64,000 nt of DNA from Nomia melanderi (taxonomy: Eukaryota > Arthropoda > Insecta > Hymenoptera > Halictidae), in NCBI RefSeq assembly GCF_051020985.1, contig NC_135008.1, positions 4,712,001 to 4,776,000 of the forward strand. The letters are read 5' to 3'. A model generated the notes under the pieces. It was not told the DNA's origin. It saw only the letters and a list, made by a program, of their open reading frames with translations, and did no database searches. A program made the translations under genes and the position numbers. Positions within the stretch are counted from its first letter, which is position 1. Each line of letters begins with the position of its first letter. Shown in pieces: positions 50,896 through 60,921 of the stretch.

Positions 50896-52261
50896 GATTT
50901 TTCGTAAGACTGCCATGTGTGTCACGTGTGAGCAGGCGAATGGATTCGACGCAGTCACCGATCGGACTCGGCCCTGACATCGCGTCTCGACGCCGCGTTT
51001 GATACATCGCGAGACGATCGTGACACGTATATGTTTACATATATACATGTATGTGCGAGGTACGGTGCGCGGCCAAAAAGTCTTGTTCCTATTCCTTCTA
51101 GTGTGTGTGTGTGCGTGTGTCCAGCGACACGGTACCTCCGCTCGGCCGTGTCGGGGGATCGAGAAGCGAAGAGAAGAAAAGAAGCTGATCCGTTCTATAT
51201 CGCATCTTCACCAAGCGTGGCGCGCGTATCCCGGCTCGTACACGCGGGACACGCGTTTCACATCGTTCTAAATCCAGCGGTCCTTTTTTCCGTATTATCA
51301 CGCAATCACTTATTAACCGGTTATTAGCACGAGGACCGGGATATAGGGGGCAGGGGGAAAAACAGAGGGCACAAACAGCGAGAGGAAACGGGTGGTAACT
51401 CTGTCACGCGATTCTCCTGACCGCCATGTTGGCCGCTTCGTTCGATCTGAGATCACTTGATAGTACTTATAGTATTTTCGTCGTTAATTTATTCACCGTA
51501 ATCGCAACGAGCGGTTCGCGAAGTCGGTTGGTCGCTCGAGATCGTCTTGAACCCCCTGTCCGATCCGTCTTCATAGAAACCGGAAGCGTCTGACGCGAAT
51601 GCTGGCCGGAGGAAACGATACGGAGCGACCAATAGAATTCGCCACGACAGCGGAGCCGCGACAGAGCGGACGATCGAACGGGAACGCGATTGTTGGAACA
51701 CGAAGAAGAGAATTTTTCAAAAGATAACCAGAAACAATGGAGAGCCGTGGTGGTGGGATACACGAGCGAGAATGATTCGGGGAACGGGAATGGATGGGGG
51801 CACGCGCGACGTCAATTTTTTAGTACAATGTTGCTGTAAGAAGGGTGGAAAATTACGGGGAGAAGGGAATTAGCGTTATTTATTGAAAACGATGCGTGTG
51901 AAACGGGAACGATCAAATTCTAATGAGACGTTGTGTTTTGTTTTTCGGGTATCCGGAGCACTGTTACGTTTTATCCCATTTTTTGTCGAGTTGCGTTTCG
52001 CAGTAGAGCGCCTGCGGATGATGGAAAGGTTAAGTCGATGGAAACTTATCCTGCGAACATGTTCACTGTATTGGCTCGGTGCTAGGGTGACAAGGGGGGC
52101 GAGCACCGATATCGCAATAACGACTTTGTAGCTAGGGCGTGTAAATGTCTCGTGGTTCGAGAGAACGTGTATCGGAAATCGGACGGCAAAGATTGGGGAG
52201 CTCGATGTGATAATATTTATGTGCCAAATAGCGTTTTCGCGGACCGGTGGCTGCTTGAGTA

Positions 52262-52350
52262 CGGAGAGAGAGAGAGAGGAAGAGAGCGTGAGTGAGGGAG
52301 AGAAAGAAAAGAAAAAAAGAGAGGACGAGTGAGAGGCAGAGAGTATGAGA
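52262..52350. repeat. GA-rich tract
   Basis: About 90 bases of GA/GAAA repeats between SoxD and POLR3C. Confidence 0.85.
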
Positions 52351-52920
52351 GCACGGCCATCCGGTTCCGGGTCGCGGCGGAAGTTGGCTCGACGTGAAAA
52401 ACACGGAAACTTTTACGTCTCTCCTTTTTCACCGTTTCTTTTTGTTATTTATATATTGTAATCAGTGCAATTCTATACAAGGTACCTAATATAATTTTAT
52501 AAAGAGAGCCAGTATCCTCGATGCATCTGCGCCCGTGTTTCGGGCCGGTTCGGGTTCAAATACCGCGGCCGGCGGCAGATACGATAGCTTAATGTTGATA
52601 TAATAATTTATTTTATGTATATACAATGGATTTGTACAATTGTGTCGGCGGTATTCATCGATCAGAACGGCCCGATGCAAGAGAACGTGTCAAATACTAT
52701 TAATGTACAGTGTAACTATATTGTGATGTATCCGCGTAGCGACATTATATGATGTAATTACCCCACGAGGACACCGTAGATTTAACGATGTTAAAATTGC
52801 GATTTGCATATTCTTATTTTCATGGTCATTATTATGTCTATTATTATCCTTAATATTATTACTACTGTCATCAGTTTTATTTAGTACTATTATTATCACT
52901 ATTCTTACAATTACTTCTCT

Positions 52921-52979
52921 CTTTTCTTTCTGTTTCTTTTCTTTTTTCTGTTTTTTTTTCTTTTCTTTTTTTTTTTTAA
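52921..52979. repeat. Poly-pyrimidine / poly-T tract
   Basis: About 59 bases of T with scattered C, ending in a long T run. It could equally be the A-rich tail of an element on the other strand, but no retroposon body was recognised next to it. Confidence 0.8.
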
Positions 52980-55329
52980 ACGTTTATCCTTATTACGCAT
53001 AGCAATAGAGGTTGTACGTGCCAGTTCAGACGACGTCGACGACGACGCGAAGTTCGTTGATCGTTTGCGCACTCGAATACTCAAATTTCCGCGTCGTGTC
53101 GTTCACGCAATACGCAATCGGACACTTTACTCACGCTCGCATTGTGTTCAACGATAGAAAGAAAAAAAAAAACGCTTCCTCGGAAACTGGAAACACATAT
53201 TTACACCGGAAATTCCTGCATCTCCACGAAATCGGACGCCTTACCTGTGTTTCTCCTTTTCCTTCTTCGCCAGTTTGATCCCTCGATGATCAGTTGCTCA
53301 GACGTATTCGTCCCGCCAGCGAAATAGTAACGATAAATTAATTATAATCGAGCCGAAGGGAGAATCAACTTTGAATGCTTCTCGCTGTCATACCGATGGA
53401 CCTTCCATTCGATTCAATAAAAGTTCTTGTAAACAGAAAATAAATTCACGAGATTGAACACCAGATATCGACCTACTTTGAACAGTAACGCATACAAAAT
53501 AACCCCGTCTAACATTCGGAATGGCGGAAATAACGGCAGACCGAAAGTTTTATCGTTTCCCTCCATCTTGCGCTTCCGTCGAATTGATCCTTTCTTCGAC
53601 TCGATGTAAATACTTCGAGTATTTCTAACGAAAAATGTATCGTTTCCATTTGTGCCATATCTTTCTAATCATCGAAAAACAATTCGCATCTATTCAGTTT
53701 TTTCCTCTCTTTCCATTCGTAATGCAAATCACTGGAAAATTCGGAAGAATCGCGTACGTAGTTAAACTCGGCTCGTGTCTCCCTCGTTCCAAGTTTTTCT
53801 TTTTTGTCCATTCGAAATTTACCCAGCGCGGTGTTTAGGAATAATTTCAGTTCTGCATTCCATGGATTGCGATCCAGTTAATCGTTGAGACGAAAGATCA
53901 ACGGTTCCCTTTCGTTTCCGTGAAATTCTATCTCTCACTCCGCCCCCTCCCCCCTTTCCCTCCCCAACCCTTTGTTCTCCTAATTTCTTTTCGCCTTTTT
54001 TTCCCTTGATTTTTCGTTTTCTTCTCGTAGAAACAAAACGTTTCGTGATAATCTCGACGCACTCGCTGTGCAAGTTGATCGGCTCTTAAGAAATGCAACC
54101 AGCGCGAATGCGAACTGTACGAATAGTAAATTGTAAAACGACTACATAAACTAATATTATAGTATATTTAACGTAACAAGCAAAAAAATGGTGAACACTA
54201 ACATCCAATCTCAATATTCCAAGAATTCACTTCATTTACATGTACGTTGTTGTTAATGGTATGAACAAAAAAAAAAAAAATATAATAAAATAACGCTTTA
54301 CCGAAATTCAATCTTAGTTTTAGGTATACAACGTTATTTCTAGAAGAAACTTGTATGTACGTGCCGTGTACATAGTTATCCATTACGGTGAACATGAGGG
54401 AGGAACAAAAGAAAAAGAGAAAGAAAGAGAAGTGCGCGCGCGTCTGTGTGTTTGCGTGAGTGTAAGCGATCGAGCGAAAGAGGGAGGGAGAAAAAGGGAA
54501 TATAAAAATCAGTCAGATGCATGTTTGAATGCGATTACATTCTCGCGGTCATCTTATCACTACCGCCGGCAGACCGTAGTACACATTATTAATTGGTGTC
54601 AATAGCGTACAATCAAAATATTGTATATTTAAGATCGGTGAATCTTTACTGTTAACGGTATCTATTTTCAATTTCCATCATTGATAAGTATTCGCGTACG
54701 GAGAACTCCGTTTCCGGTCGCGGTAGTGTTAAGACGATCGTAAAACAAGCATATAATAGGAACAAAGGGAAAATCATACTTGGAAGTAAAGCATACAATG
54801 GTAGCGACACACCAAAAATGATGTTAGCAATCATTCTGTAAGAGAATTACGTTTTTTAGATAATTGTAATAGTATTTGCAGAGTTCGACTTATTTACTGA
54901 TCCATAAGGCACCTTAAGCTGGCTGTGATTCATAACTCTAACGATTTGTTTCTAATCCACTAACACACATTGTTCATACTGCATACATCAAAATGTATAA
55001 TTAATACGGAAGCATCGACAGTGCAACGTTCAGCGGTGTGTGTACTCCAAGATCATTTTCCCTCATAGATAGCGACATCAAATGCACTGTATCACATAGA
55101 GAGCAGCACTATTATAAACATAGATATATGATTATATTTATTATAATAATTTGAGAGTTAGGTATTCTTTGTTGTTTGTATTTTACAAGCGTAACCATTA
55201 TTATACATAAATAAATAACTATATAAATGAACGAAATCTCCATGTGTCCATTATTTCGTGGTCTCTCGAACGTATTCGGTCGTAGTGGATAATAAATTGT
55301 GTTTACGAGCGTATATTCAAAATAAGATC

Positions 55330-55335
55330 TTTATT
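55330..55335 (-). terminator. POLR3C polyadenylation signal AATAAA overlapping the stop codon
   Basis: On the minus strand the end of the gene reads TGAATAAAG. The last A of the TGA stop is the first A of AATAAA. The 3' UTR could therefore be only a few tens of bases. Confidence 0.6.
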
Positions 55336-55469
55336 CAATGATAATGTAAATACATTGTTAGTAGAAAAAGAGTATCGTCTATTTGTAATTCAGTCACGCC
55401 CAGTTTCTTAATTGTATTTTGAACCTTTTCCAGCTGCTGTTTTTCAGACGGCGTCATAAGTTCGGCGAT
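55335..55469 (-). CDS. Polr3C: POLR3C exon 8 and stop
   Basis: Acceptor TTTATAG at the exon edge. It encodes 44 residues ending LFLLTMYLHYH and TGA, equivalent to human IFLLESYIECTMKRQ. Confidence 0.93.
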   Translation of the reverse strand: MAELMTPSEKQQLEKVQNTIKKLGVTELQIDDTLFLLTMYLHYH

Positions 55470-57391
55470 CTATAAAAAGTTCAAAAATAATGAATCGTTG
55501 TTATAATCATAATAATAATACAGGTATGCATACCTCCGCCAATTGTTCTTCAGTAGCACCATGTTCCTTTAAATTACTTGTTAAAGTTTGCATTCGTAAT
55601 TGTTTGTCTATCATTCGCTTATTACTGGTCATCTCATACTCCCGTCTGCGCATAGTATTGTACAATGCATGGTAACAATGTTCCACCTCCATACGAACGA
55701 CTAGATTTAAATCAATGTGAAACAAGAAAAACATTTTCATTATCGCAGCCGATACTCCGGGCTTTCTTATTTCCTGCATCTGCAAGTAATTTTCTTGCAG
55801 CAGTGTGTATGTTAAATGTTTCGCCTCTTTCGCTGGAATCATGGCTAATTGTTGAATTTGTTCAATCTCAATAAACTTCCTATCGCGCACTAACCTGAGG
55901 AATATAGACATTAATTTAACTAGAAGTTTTATAAAGTGTAGAAATGTATGTAACTAAACTACTAGGTTATAATATACCTAAAAATTCTAGCTGCTTTTGA
56001 ACCAAATCTCTCCATTACAATATTCTCTAGTGTAGCCCATGCTAATTGATTGAAAGCTTCCTTCATATTAACGCTATATTGGCCCCCTCCAGAATCACCA
56101 ACTCGCTTTAAAAATTGACTAGTATCTTTCTCTAAAATAAAACGTTTGTCAAGTACAATGTGATATCCCACATAATACCTAAATATTTTACAAAATGTTA
56201 CATATACACTTATGGTTCATACCAATGAGACGTAAATATTGATCAAGATGTTGAGTGAGTAGCGGATAATTAATCTTTCTAACTGCCTCTTTTATCTCTG
56301 TAAGAGGTATTGGATTGGAAGTATCTGCCCACGAAGCTGTTCGTAAATACATAAGAAACAATAGTTGTCTCATCAACTCTGCTGCATTTTCGTCCAGTCT
56401 ATTACGCATAGCTGATATAATAATTTGATCCCTATAGATTATATCGCACATTCCTTACATGTCTTGTATTTCTTGAAATTTTTATCAACCTTACCTAAAG
56501 TCCTGTGTAAAACGATCAAAATTGACTTTCCAATAAATTTTATTGTCCCCAGGATCTCCAGTGCCTCCATCAATTTGTTTACTAATTACAGACAACTTAA
56601 GATCTGGCATATTAAAATCTGGTTTCTCATTGGTTGATTCCTCAGGTATTTCTGAGTAGAAACTCCTCATTAAAAACTGATTTTTAACTAGCAATTCAAA
56701 CTTTTCCTTTAACACTGGAACTGATCCTTGCAAGTTGGCTAAAGTAAATTATTAAGTAAATTGAATTCATGAACAAAATCTATAAACCTTTCCATTACAA
56801 TAATGATATTAATAACTGAAGCTCACATACAAGGTGATTGTTCAATTCTTTTATATGTTTTCACAATTACTTCAGAAGCCGTAATGTACCCATTTTTTAA
56901 TACTTCTTCTAACATCATTTCTGCTTCATCCCCACAAACTGTTTTTACAAAAAACATATACCTATTCAAAGTAAAACAGCTAGTATATAAAAATATCATT
57001 GTGTAAAGGACAATTATTATAATGTATTATAAAACAGCTGCTACCTTGAATATCTAAGGATCATTATGACTCTTTCATAAATTAATGAATATTCCATTCC
57101 TCTATCAGTTTGTCGAGGAGTGACAATATCATATTTTATTAAAACACATAATGCTTCTTTTATCTGAAAATAAAATCAAATTGCAATTTTATGAGTAGCT
57201 AGTTTAACGCAACTGAAATATACATTATATTAGTAAATTCCCACCTTTGCTAAAGGAAGATGAGTTGTGTGACGAATTAAACTTAATGGTTTTGTACCAT
57301 ATTTAATTAAATCTTCACCTACAGTCTGAACAATTTGTCCAAAGTGTTCCAATAAGATAGCGGAACACAATTTTCTACACATTGTCGACAT
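55335..57391 (-). CDS. Polr3C: DNA-directed RNA polymerase III subunit RPC3 (RPC62/RPC82), complete, 8 exons
   Basis: A stalk-associated subunit of RNA polymerase III. With RPC6 and RPC7 it forms the heterotrimer that opens promoters of tRNA, 5S and other small RNA genes in the nucleus. Exons in transcript order are 57391-57245, 57163-57045, 56961-56831, 56738-56495, 56431-56223, 56131-55978, 55894-55534 and 55469-55335. They total 1,500 nt, giving 499 residues (human 534), with every phase consistent. The N-terminal winged helix begins MSTMCRKLCSAILLEHFG and aligns with human IKLCSLLLQEHFGEIV. RVGDSGGGQYSVNM and AMIPAKEAKHLTYTLLQEN are near-invariant family blocks. The C-terminal helix starts IAELMTPSEKQQLEKVQN. 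Met 57,391 is the first in-frame ATG; 57,382 is an alternative. Introns are short (76-118 nt), unlike the neighbouring SoxD gene. Confidence 0.96.
55534..55894 (-). CDS. Polr3C: POLR3C exon 7
   Basis: Acceptor TTCCTCAG, donor GAG|GTATGC, phase 2 to 0. It carries the conserved AMIPAKEAKHLTYTLLQEN block and the long helix region ending GATEEQLAE. Confidence 0.95.
55978..56131 (-). CDS. Polr3C: POLR3C exon 6
   Basis: Acceptor ATTTTAG, donor TTTAG|GTATAT, phase 1 to 2. Joined to exon 5 it reads YLRLIEKDTSQFLKRVGDS, the same length as human YLTLLADDPLEFVGKSGDS. That, plus the phase, selects this acceptor over one 47 bases upstream. Confidence 0.92.
56223..56431 (-). CDS. Polr3C: POLR3C exon 5
   Basis: Acceptor TCTATAG, donor ATTG|GTATGA, phase 2 to 1. 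It reads DQIIISAMRNRLDENAAEL and ends LLTQHLDQYLRLI, the third winged-helix region. Confidence 0.92.
56495..56738 (-). CDS. Polr3C: POLR3C exon 4
   Basis: Acceptor ACTTTAG, donor TTTAG|GTAAGG, phase 1 to 2. It contains a low-similarity linker and ends IYWKVNFDRFTQDF, matching human IYWQANLDRFHQHF. Confidence 0.92.
56831..56961 (-). CDS. Polr3C: POLR3C exon 3
   Basis: Acceptor GAATAG, donor CCTT|GTATGT, phase 2 to 1. It reads YMFFVKTVCGDEAEMMLEE and GYITASEVIVKTYKRIEQSP, the second winged-helix region. Confidence 0.9.
57045..57163 (-). CDS. Polr3C: POLR3C exon 2
   Basis: Acceptor TTTTCAG, donor AG|GTAGCA, phase 0 to 2. It reads IKEALCVLIKYDIV and ends VIMILRYS plus a split Arg, matching human VKKALCVLVQHNLV through LRYPR. 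Confidence 0.93.
57245..57391 (-). CDS. Polr3C: POLR3C exon 1
   Basis: Start codon plus the N-terminal winged helix, residues 1-49, ending HTTHLPLAK before donor GTGGGA, phase 0. Confidence 0.93.
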
Positions 57392-58264
57392 GTTAATATA
57401 AAATTCATACAAAATTCTAGTATAAATAATTTAATACATTTAAATGCACAATCTGAAATATGGTATACACATTAAACATTATTTAAACATATTATATGAT
57501 TGTTTACTTCCATAACCTCGTAAAAGGTTATAAAAATGAACAAAAATCATACCTTTATGACATTGATGTAGTGTTCTTTATATTACTTAAAAAGTATACT
57601 TTACAAATTATTTACACTCTTTTATTACACATTTTCACATAATAAATTAATTGCATTCACATTTGAACTTATGAAATTGAAGTCCACGCGATTACATAGA
57701 AAGTACTATAACTTCTAGTAACCAAACAATCATAGTGAATTATGTTGTAAACGGCGCTTAAGACTATCATAAGATATTTAAAATTTTCAACGCTGAAATG
57801 TTGAAAATACATTTGCAATAGTTATTAGAAACGTGTTTGAATGAGAATTTGAAACTTTATAATGTTAGTTCTTCTGTAATTGTATAATTAATTAATATAA
57901 TGTTGTGTAACCCTTCCGCTGTTTCTTAGAAACACTTCATAAGGTTCGTTAGCTATCATTACTTGTAAACGCGTGCTTCATGCAATTCCGAAAAAGGTAA
58001 AATCATCGAACGCTTCGAAGAGAGCGTAATATAAACGATAGCGATCGTGTAGAAGGGATCCATTGTTCTCAATAAATTCATAAAGCGTACAAAGTATATA
58101 TTAAAGTTTGCGGCACCGTGGATTTAGAACTTCCGGCGGAACAGCATTGTCGCAGATGATCACGTGATCGAAGATCGAGTTCTTCGTTTGTGGCCACGAG
58201 GTTTTGTGGTGAAAATTAAGTTTACCGGGTGGAAAAGGCCCTATATTTTTGTATTTATACAAAA
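57392..58264. promoter_or_regulatory. Divergent POLR3C / NAA15 promoter region (873 bp)
   Basis: The two start codons face away from each other across 873 bases with no other gene between. The POLR3C side is AT-rich. CpG content rises in the 300 bases before NAA15. A palindromic E-box lies near the NAA15 start. A shared bidirectional promoter is inferred from geometry; no TATA box is obvious at either end. Confidence 0.6.
58158..58169. promoter_or_regulatory. Perfect palindromic E-box GATCACGTGATC
   Basis: A 12-bp self-complementary site centred on CACGTG, with the flanks TCACGTGA preferred by USF/MITF-type bHLH-zip factors. It lies 96 bases upstream of the NAA15 ATG. Confidence 0.6.
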
Positions 58265-58321
58265 ATGCCCTCCAGCAATCCCTTGCCACCCAAAGAAAAT
58301 GCCTTGTTTAAGCGAATTCTG
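58265..58321 (+). CDS. NAA15: NAA15 exon 1
   Basis: ATG in good context (ACAAAAATGCC). It encodes residues 1-19; donor CTG|GTGAGT, phase 0. Confidence 0.95.
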
Positions 58322-60921
58322 GTGAGTAACGTGCAATCAAAATACTCTGTTTTGGACCCCACTCTCCGGCTAATAGGAGTATTCATCATGCTCTAATGAT
58401 GAAGCACTCTTCGAAAAACTACAAAAAACTCACTGGCAACCGTGAATTGCAAAAGATTCGCGGCTGTTGCGAATAAAAGTGCGATCTTCTGCACGTCGCC
58501 CGCAACGCTTGACCGTGCCAGTTTACACAACTATACAGTACTTAATTCATGAAAACATTTTATCCTGAGAAACGTAATTGTGTTTCTTGCAGAGGTGTTA
58601 CGAACATAAACAATATAAAAATGGGATAAAGTTTGCAAAGCAAATTTTATCAAATCCTAAATTTAGCGAACATGGGGAGACCTTGGCAATGAAAGGTCTC
58701 ACTCTGAACTGCTTAGGTCGCAAGGAAGAAGCATACGATCATGTACGGCGTGGTCTTAGGAATGATTTGCAATCACATGTTTGTTGGCACGTTTATGGAC
58801 TACTACAGCGCTCAGACAAGAAATATGATGAGGCCATTAAGTGTTACAGAAATGCTCTTAAATGGGATAAGGATAATATACAGATCCTTAGGGATCTATC
58901 GCTACTTCAAATTCAAATGAGGGATCTGGAGGGCTATAAAGTAAATATCCAATACTTTGTTCTGAATATATTGGATGGATAAGAATGTTAATTTCCTGTT
59001 CTGTGGTGCCATCGTTTAACTAGCTTCAAAATGAGTTCATATAAAATTTTTTAATAAATCCGATCAAAATTCAGTATATACTATGTTTTTTTAGGACACA
59101 AGATATCAATTGTTTATGTTACGTCCTACACATCGTGCATCATGGATTGGTTTTGCTATCTCGTATCACCTTCTAAAGGATTACGAAATGGCTCTAAAAA
59201 TTTTAGATACTTTTCGAAACTTCCCAATGGTATGCACTTCAATATTAAATAATTACTTGTAGTCCAATGTGAATCCTGTATTTAGAGAGAATATTTCAAG
59301 CATGCGGTATATTGATTCAAATCTAATGACATTAAGATTATAAATCATACCTAAATACATGTTATTTGTGATAGTGTATAATAGGGATATTCATAAAATG
59401 TGCAGATTTGTTATGATTACGAACACAGTGAATTGTTGTTATACCAAAACATGGTCATCCAAGAATCAGGGGAGTCTGAACAGGCACTGAAACATCTTGA
59501 CAAATACAGTGATCAAATTTGTGATAAAGTTACTGTAAAAGAAACATATGGTGAGTGGAATTCTGTGCATGCTTTATTTATAAACAGTGTGAAATGTGTA
59601 TTTGTTGAATATAACTATTCCCCTGCATTTAGGTAAATTAAGATTACAATTAAAACAATATGCAGAAGCAGTTGAGGTTTATAAAGAACTTTTAAATATA
59701 AATCCTGAAAATACGACATATTACACTAGGCTAGCAGAGGCTGAAAGACATGCTAAACCCGAAGAAACATTAGCTATGCTCCAAAGATATGAAGAACTGT
59801 TTCCTCGAGCTCTAGCGCCGCGACGCTTGCAATTATATTACGCCTCAGGCGATGATTTTAAAACATTAGTCGATCGGTACTTACGAAGAGGTATTTATGC
59901 TCGATATACTTATATAAGCGATGAGGATAATTTCACTGTTACTTATATTGTATTTATATATAGGTCTTCATAAAGGCGTGCCGCCTCTATTTGTGAACCT
60001 TCGTTCCCTGTATACTGATCAGCAGAAAGTTGACATTATACAGTCTTTGGTATTGCAATACAAGGAAGCATTGAAAGCTCATGAGCATTTTAGCGATCAA
60101 GAGAAAGACAACCCACGAGAGCCGGCTTCGGCGTTGCTGTGGACATATTACTATTTAGCACAACATTACGATCATCTCGGACATACAGAAAAAGCACTGA
60201 ATGAAATTGATGCTGCCATAGAACATACTCCTACGCTTATAGAACTTTTTGTTACCAAAGGTCGCATTTATAAGGTCGGTCACTCGTTAACCTAGAATAT
60301 TGTTTAATATCCATTGAATATTCTAAATCTAATGTTCACTTCTCATCAGCACGCCGGTAATGTTCAAGAAGCTTATAAATGGTTAGATGAAGCACAAGGG
60401 TTAGATACCGCAGATCGTTATATTAATTCGAAATGTGCCAAGTACATGTTACGCGCAAATCTCATCAAGGAAGCGGAAGAAACATGTGGCAAGTTCACCA
60501 GGGAAGGTGTTTTAGCCATGGAGAATCTCAACGAGATGCAGTGTATGTGGATACAGACGGAAGCAGCTAATGCTTACAAACGTTTAGGAAAATATGGGGA
60601 GGCTTTAAAGAAGTGTCACGAAGTGGATAGGGTAAGTTGCACAATGCATAATCGTTGGTTATGTTTAATCGAGTATTTATACGCCATGTGTGATCTGTTG
60701 GTTACAGCACTTCTCTGAAATCATAGAGGATCAGTTCGACTTTCATACCTATTGTATGAGAAAAATGACTCTGCGGTCTTACGTTGGTCTTCTGAGGTTA
60801 GAGGACGTGCTACGAGCTCATCCGTTTTACTTCAAAGCAGCGAAATGTGCGGTAGAGGTTTACTTACGGCTACACGATGATCCTCTGCCCGATCCAACAC
60901 AGGCGCAAGAGATCGACACCG
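58265..60921 (+). CDS. NAA15: N-alpha-acetyltransferase 15, NatA auxiliary subunit (5' part, exons 1-8)
   Basis: NAA15 wraps the catalytic NAA10 subunit in a ring of TPR helices and anchors NatA to ribosomes, where nascent N-termini (Ser, Ala, Thr and similar) are acetylated. Exons are 58265-58321, 58593-58940, 59095-59229, 59406-59550, 59633-59890, 59964-60274, 60350-60631 and 60708-60921, all in phase, giving 583 residues plus one base. The start MPSSNPLPPKENALFKRIL matches human MPAVSLPPKENALFKRIL. Long blocks such as NPKFSEHGETLAMKGLTL and FHTYCMRKMTLRSYV are near-identical. The last exon stops with a phase-1 donor where human continues into the Lys-rich stretch and C-terminal domain. Nothing resembling that remainder (about 280 residues) occurs up to 64,000, so the rest should lie past the window. 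Confidence 0.96.
58593..58940 (+). CDS. NAA15: NAA15 exon 2
   Basis: Acceptor TTTCTTGCAG, donor AAA|GTAAAT, phase 0 to 0. It encodes residues 20-135, the first TPR repeats, including SHVCWHVYGLLQRSDKKYD. Confidence 0.97.
59095..59229 (+). CDS. NAA15: NAA15 exon 3
   Basis: Acceptor TTTTTTTAG, donor ATG|GTATGC, phase 0 to 0. It encodes residues 136-180, DTRYQLFMLRPTHRASWIG and the following TPR helix. Confidence 0.95.
59406..59550 (+). CDS. NAA15: NAA15 exon 4
   Basis: Acceptor ATGTGCAG, donor TATG|GTGAGT, phase 0 to 1. It contains YDYEHSELLLYQNMVIQE, matching human VDYEYSELLLYQNQVLRE. Confidence 0.95.
59633..59890 (+). CDS. NAA15: NAA15 exon 5
   Basis: Acceptor GCATTTAG, donor AGAG|GTATTT, phase 1 to 1. 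It encodes TPR repeats from KLRLQLKQYAEAVEVYKEL to DDFKTLVDRYLRRG. This part is less conserved than the flanking exons. Confidence 0.93.
59964..60274 (+). CDS. NAA15: NAA15 exon 6
   Basis: Acceptor TATATAG, donor AAG|GTCGGT, phase 1 to 0. It runs from HKGVPPLFVNLRSLYTD to HTPTLIELFVTKGRIYK. Confidence 0.95.
60350..60631 (+). CDS. NAA15: NAA15 exon 7
   Basis: Acceptor TCTCATCAG, donor AGG|GTAAGT, phase 0 to 0. It contains DTADRYINSKCAKYMLRAN and NLNEMQCMWIQTEAANAYK, among the most conserved NAA15 segments. Confidence 0.97.
60708..60921 (+). CDS. NAA15: NAA15 exon 8 (last exon in window)
   Basis: Acceptor TTGGTTACAG, donor ACCG|GTAAGT. It ends in phase 1 after AQEIDT, so a further coding exon must follow. 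Content matches human HFIEITDDQFDFHTYCMRK through KLHDNPL. Confidence 0.95.

Larger units (their letters stand above)
49985..55329 (+). other. SoxD 3' UTR and gene-free AT-rich spacer
   Basis: No coding sequence was recognised. The SoxD 3' UTR begins here; tandem AATAAA hexamers at 50,796-50,821 are the first strong end signal, and further AATAAA copies at 53,416 and 53,439 allow a much longer UTR. Contents include a TA/GTATAT run (50,828-50,895), a GT run near 51,100, a GA tract (52,262-52,350) and a poly-pyrimidine/poly-T tract (52,921-52,979). Base composition turns AT-rich after about 52.4 kb. Confidence 0.7.

Noticed and set aside
50042..51007. A 321-codon minus-strand frame over the SoxD 3' UTR
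   Set aside because: Its Tyr-Ile repeats come from the TA tract; there is no similarity to any family and no intron structure.
56179..56222. A 44-nt intron between POLR3C exons 5 and 6 using an acceptor at 56,179
   Set aside because: It breaks the reading phase and adds residues without a counterpart. The acceptor at 56,132-56,134 restores phase and exact length against the human protein.
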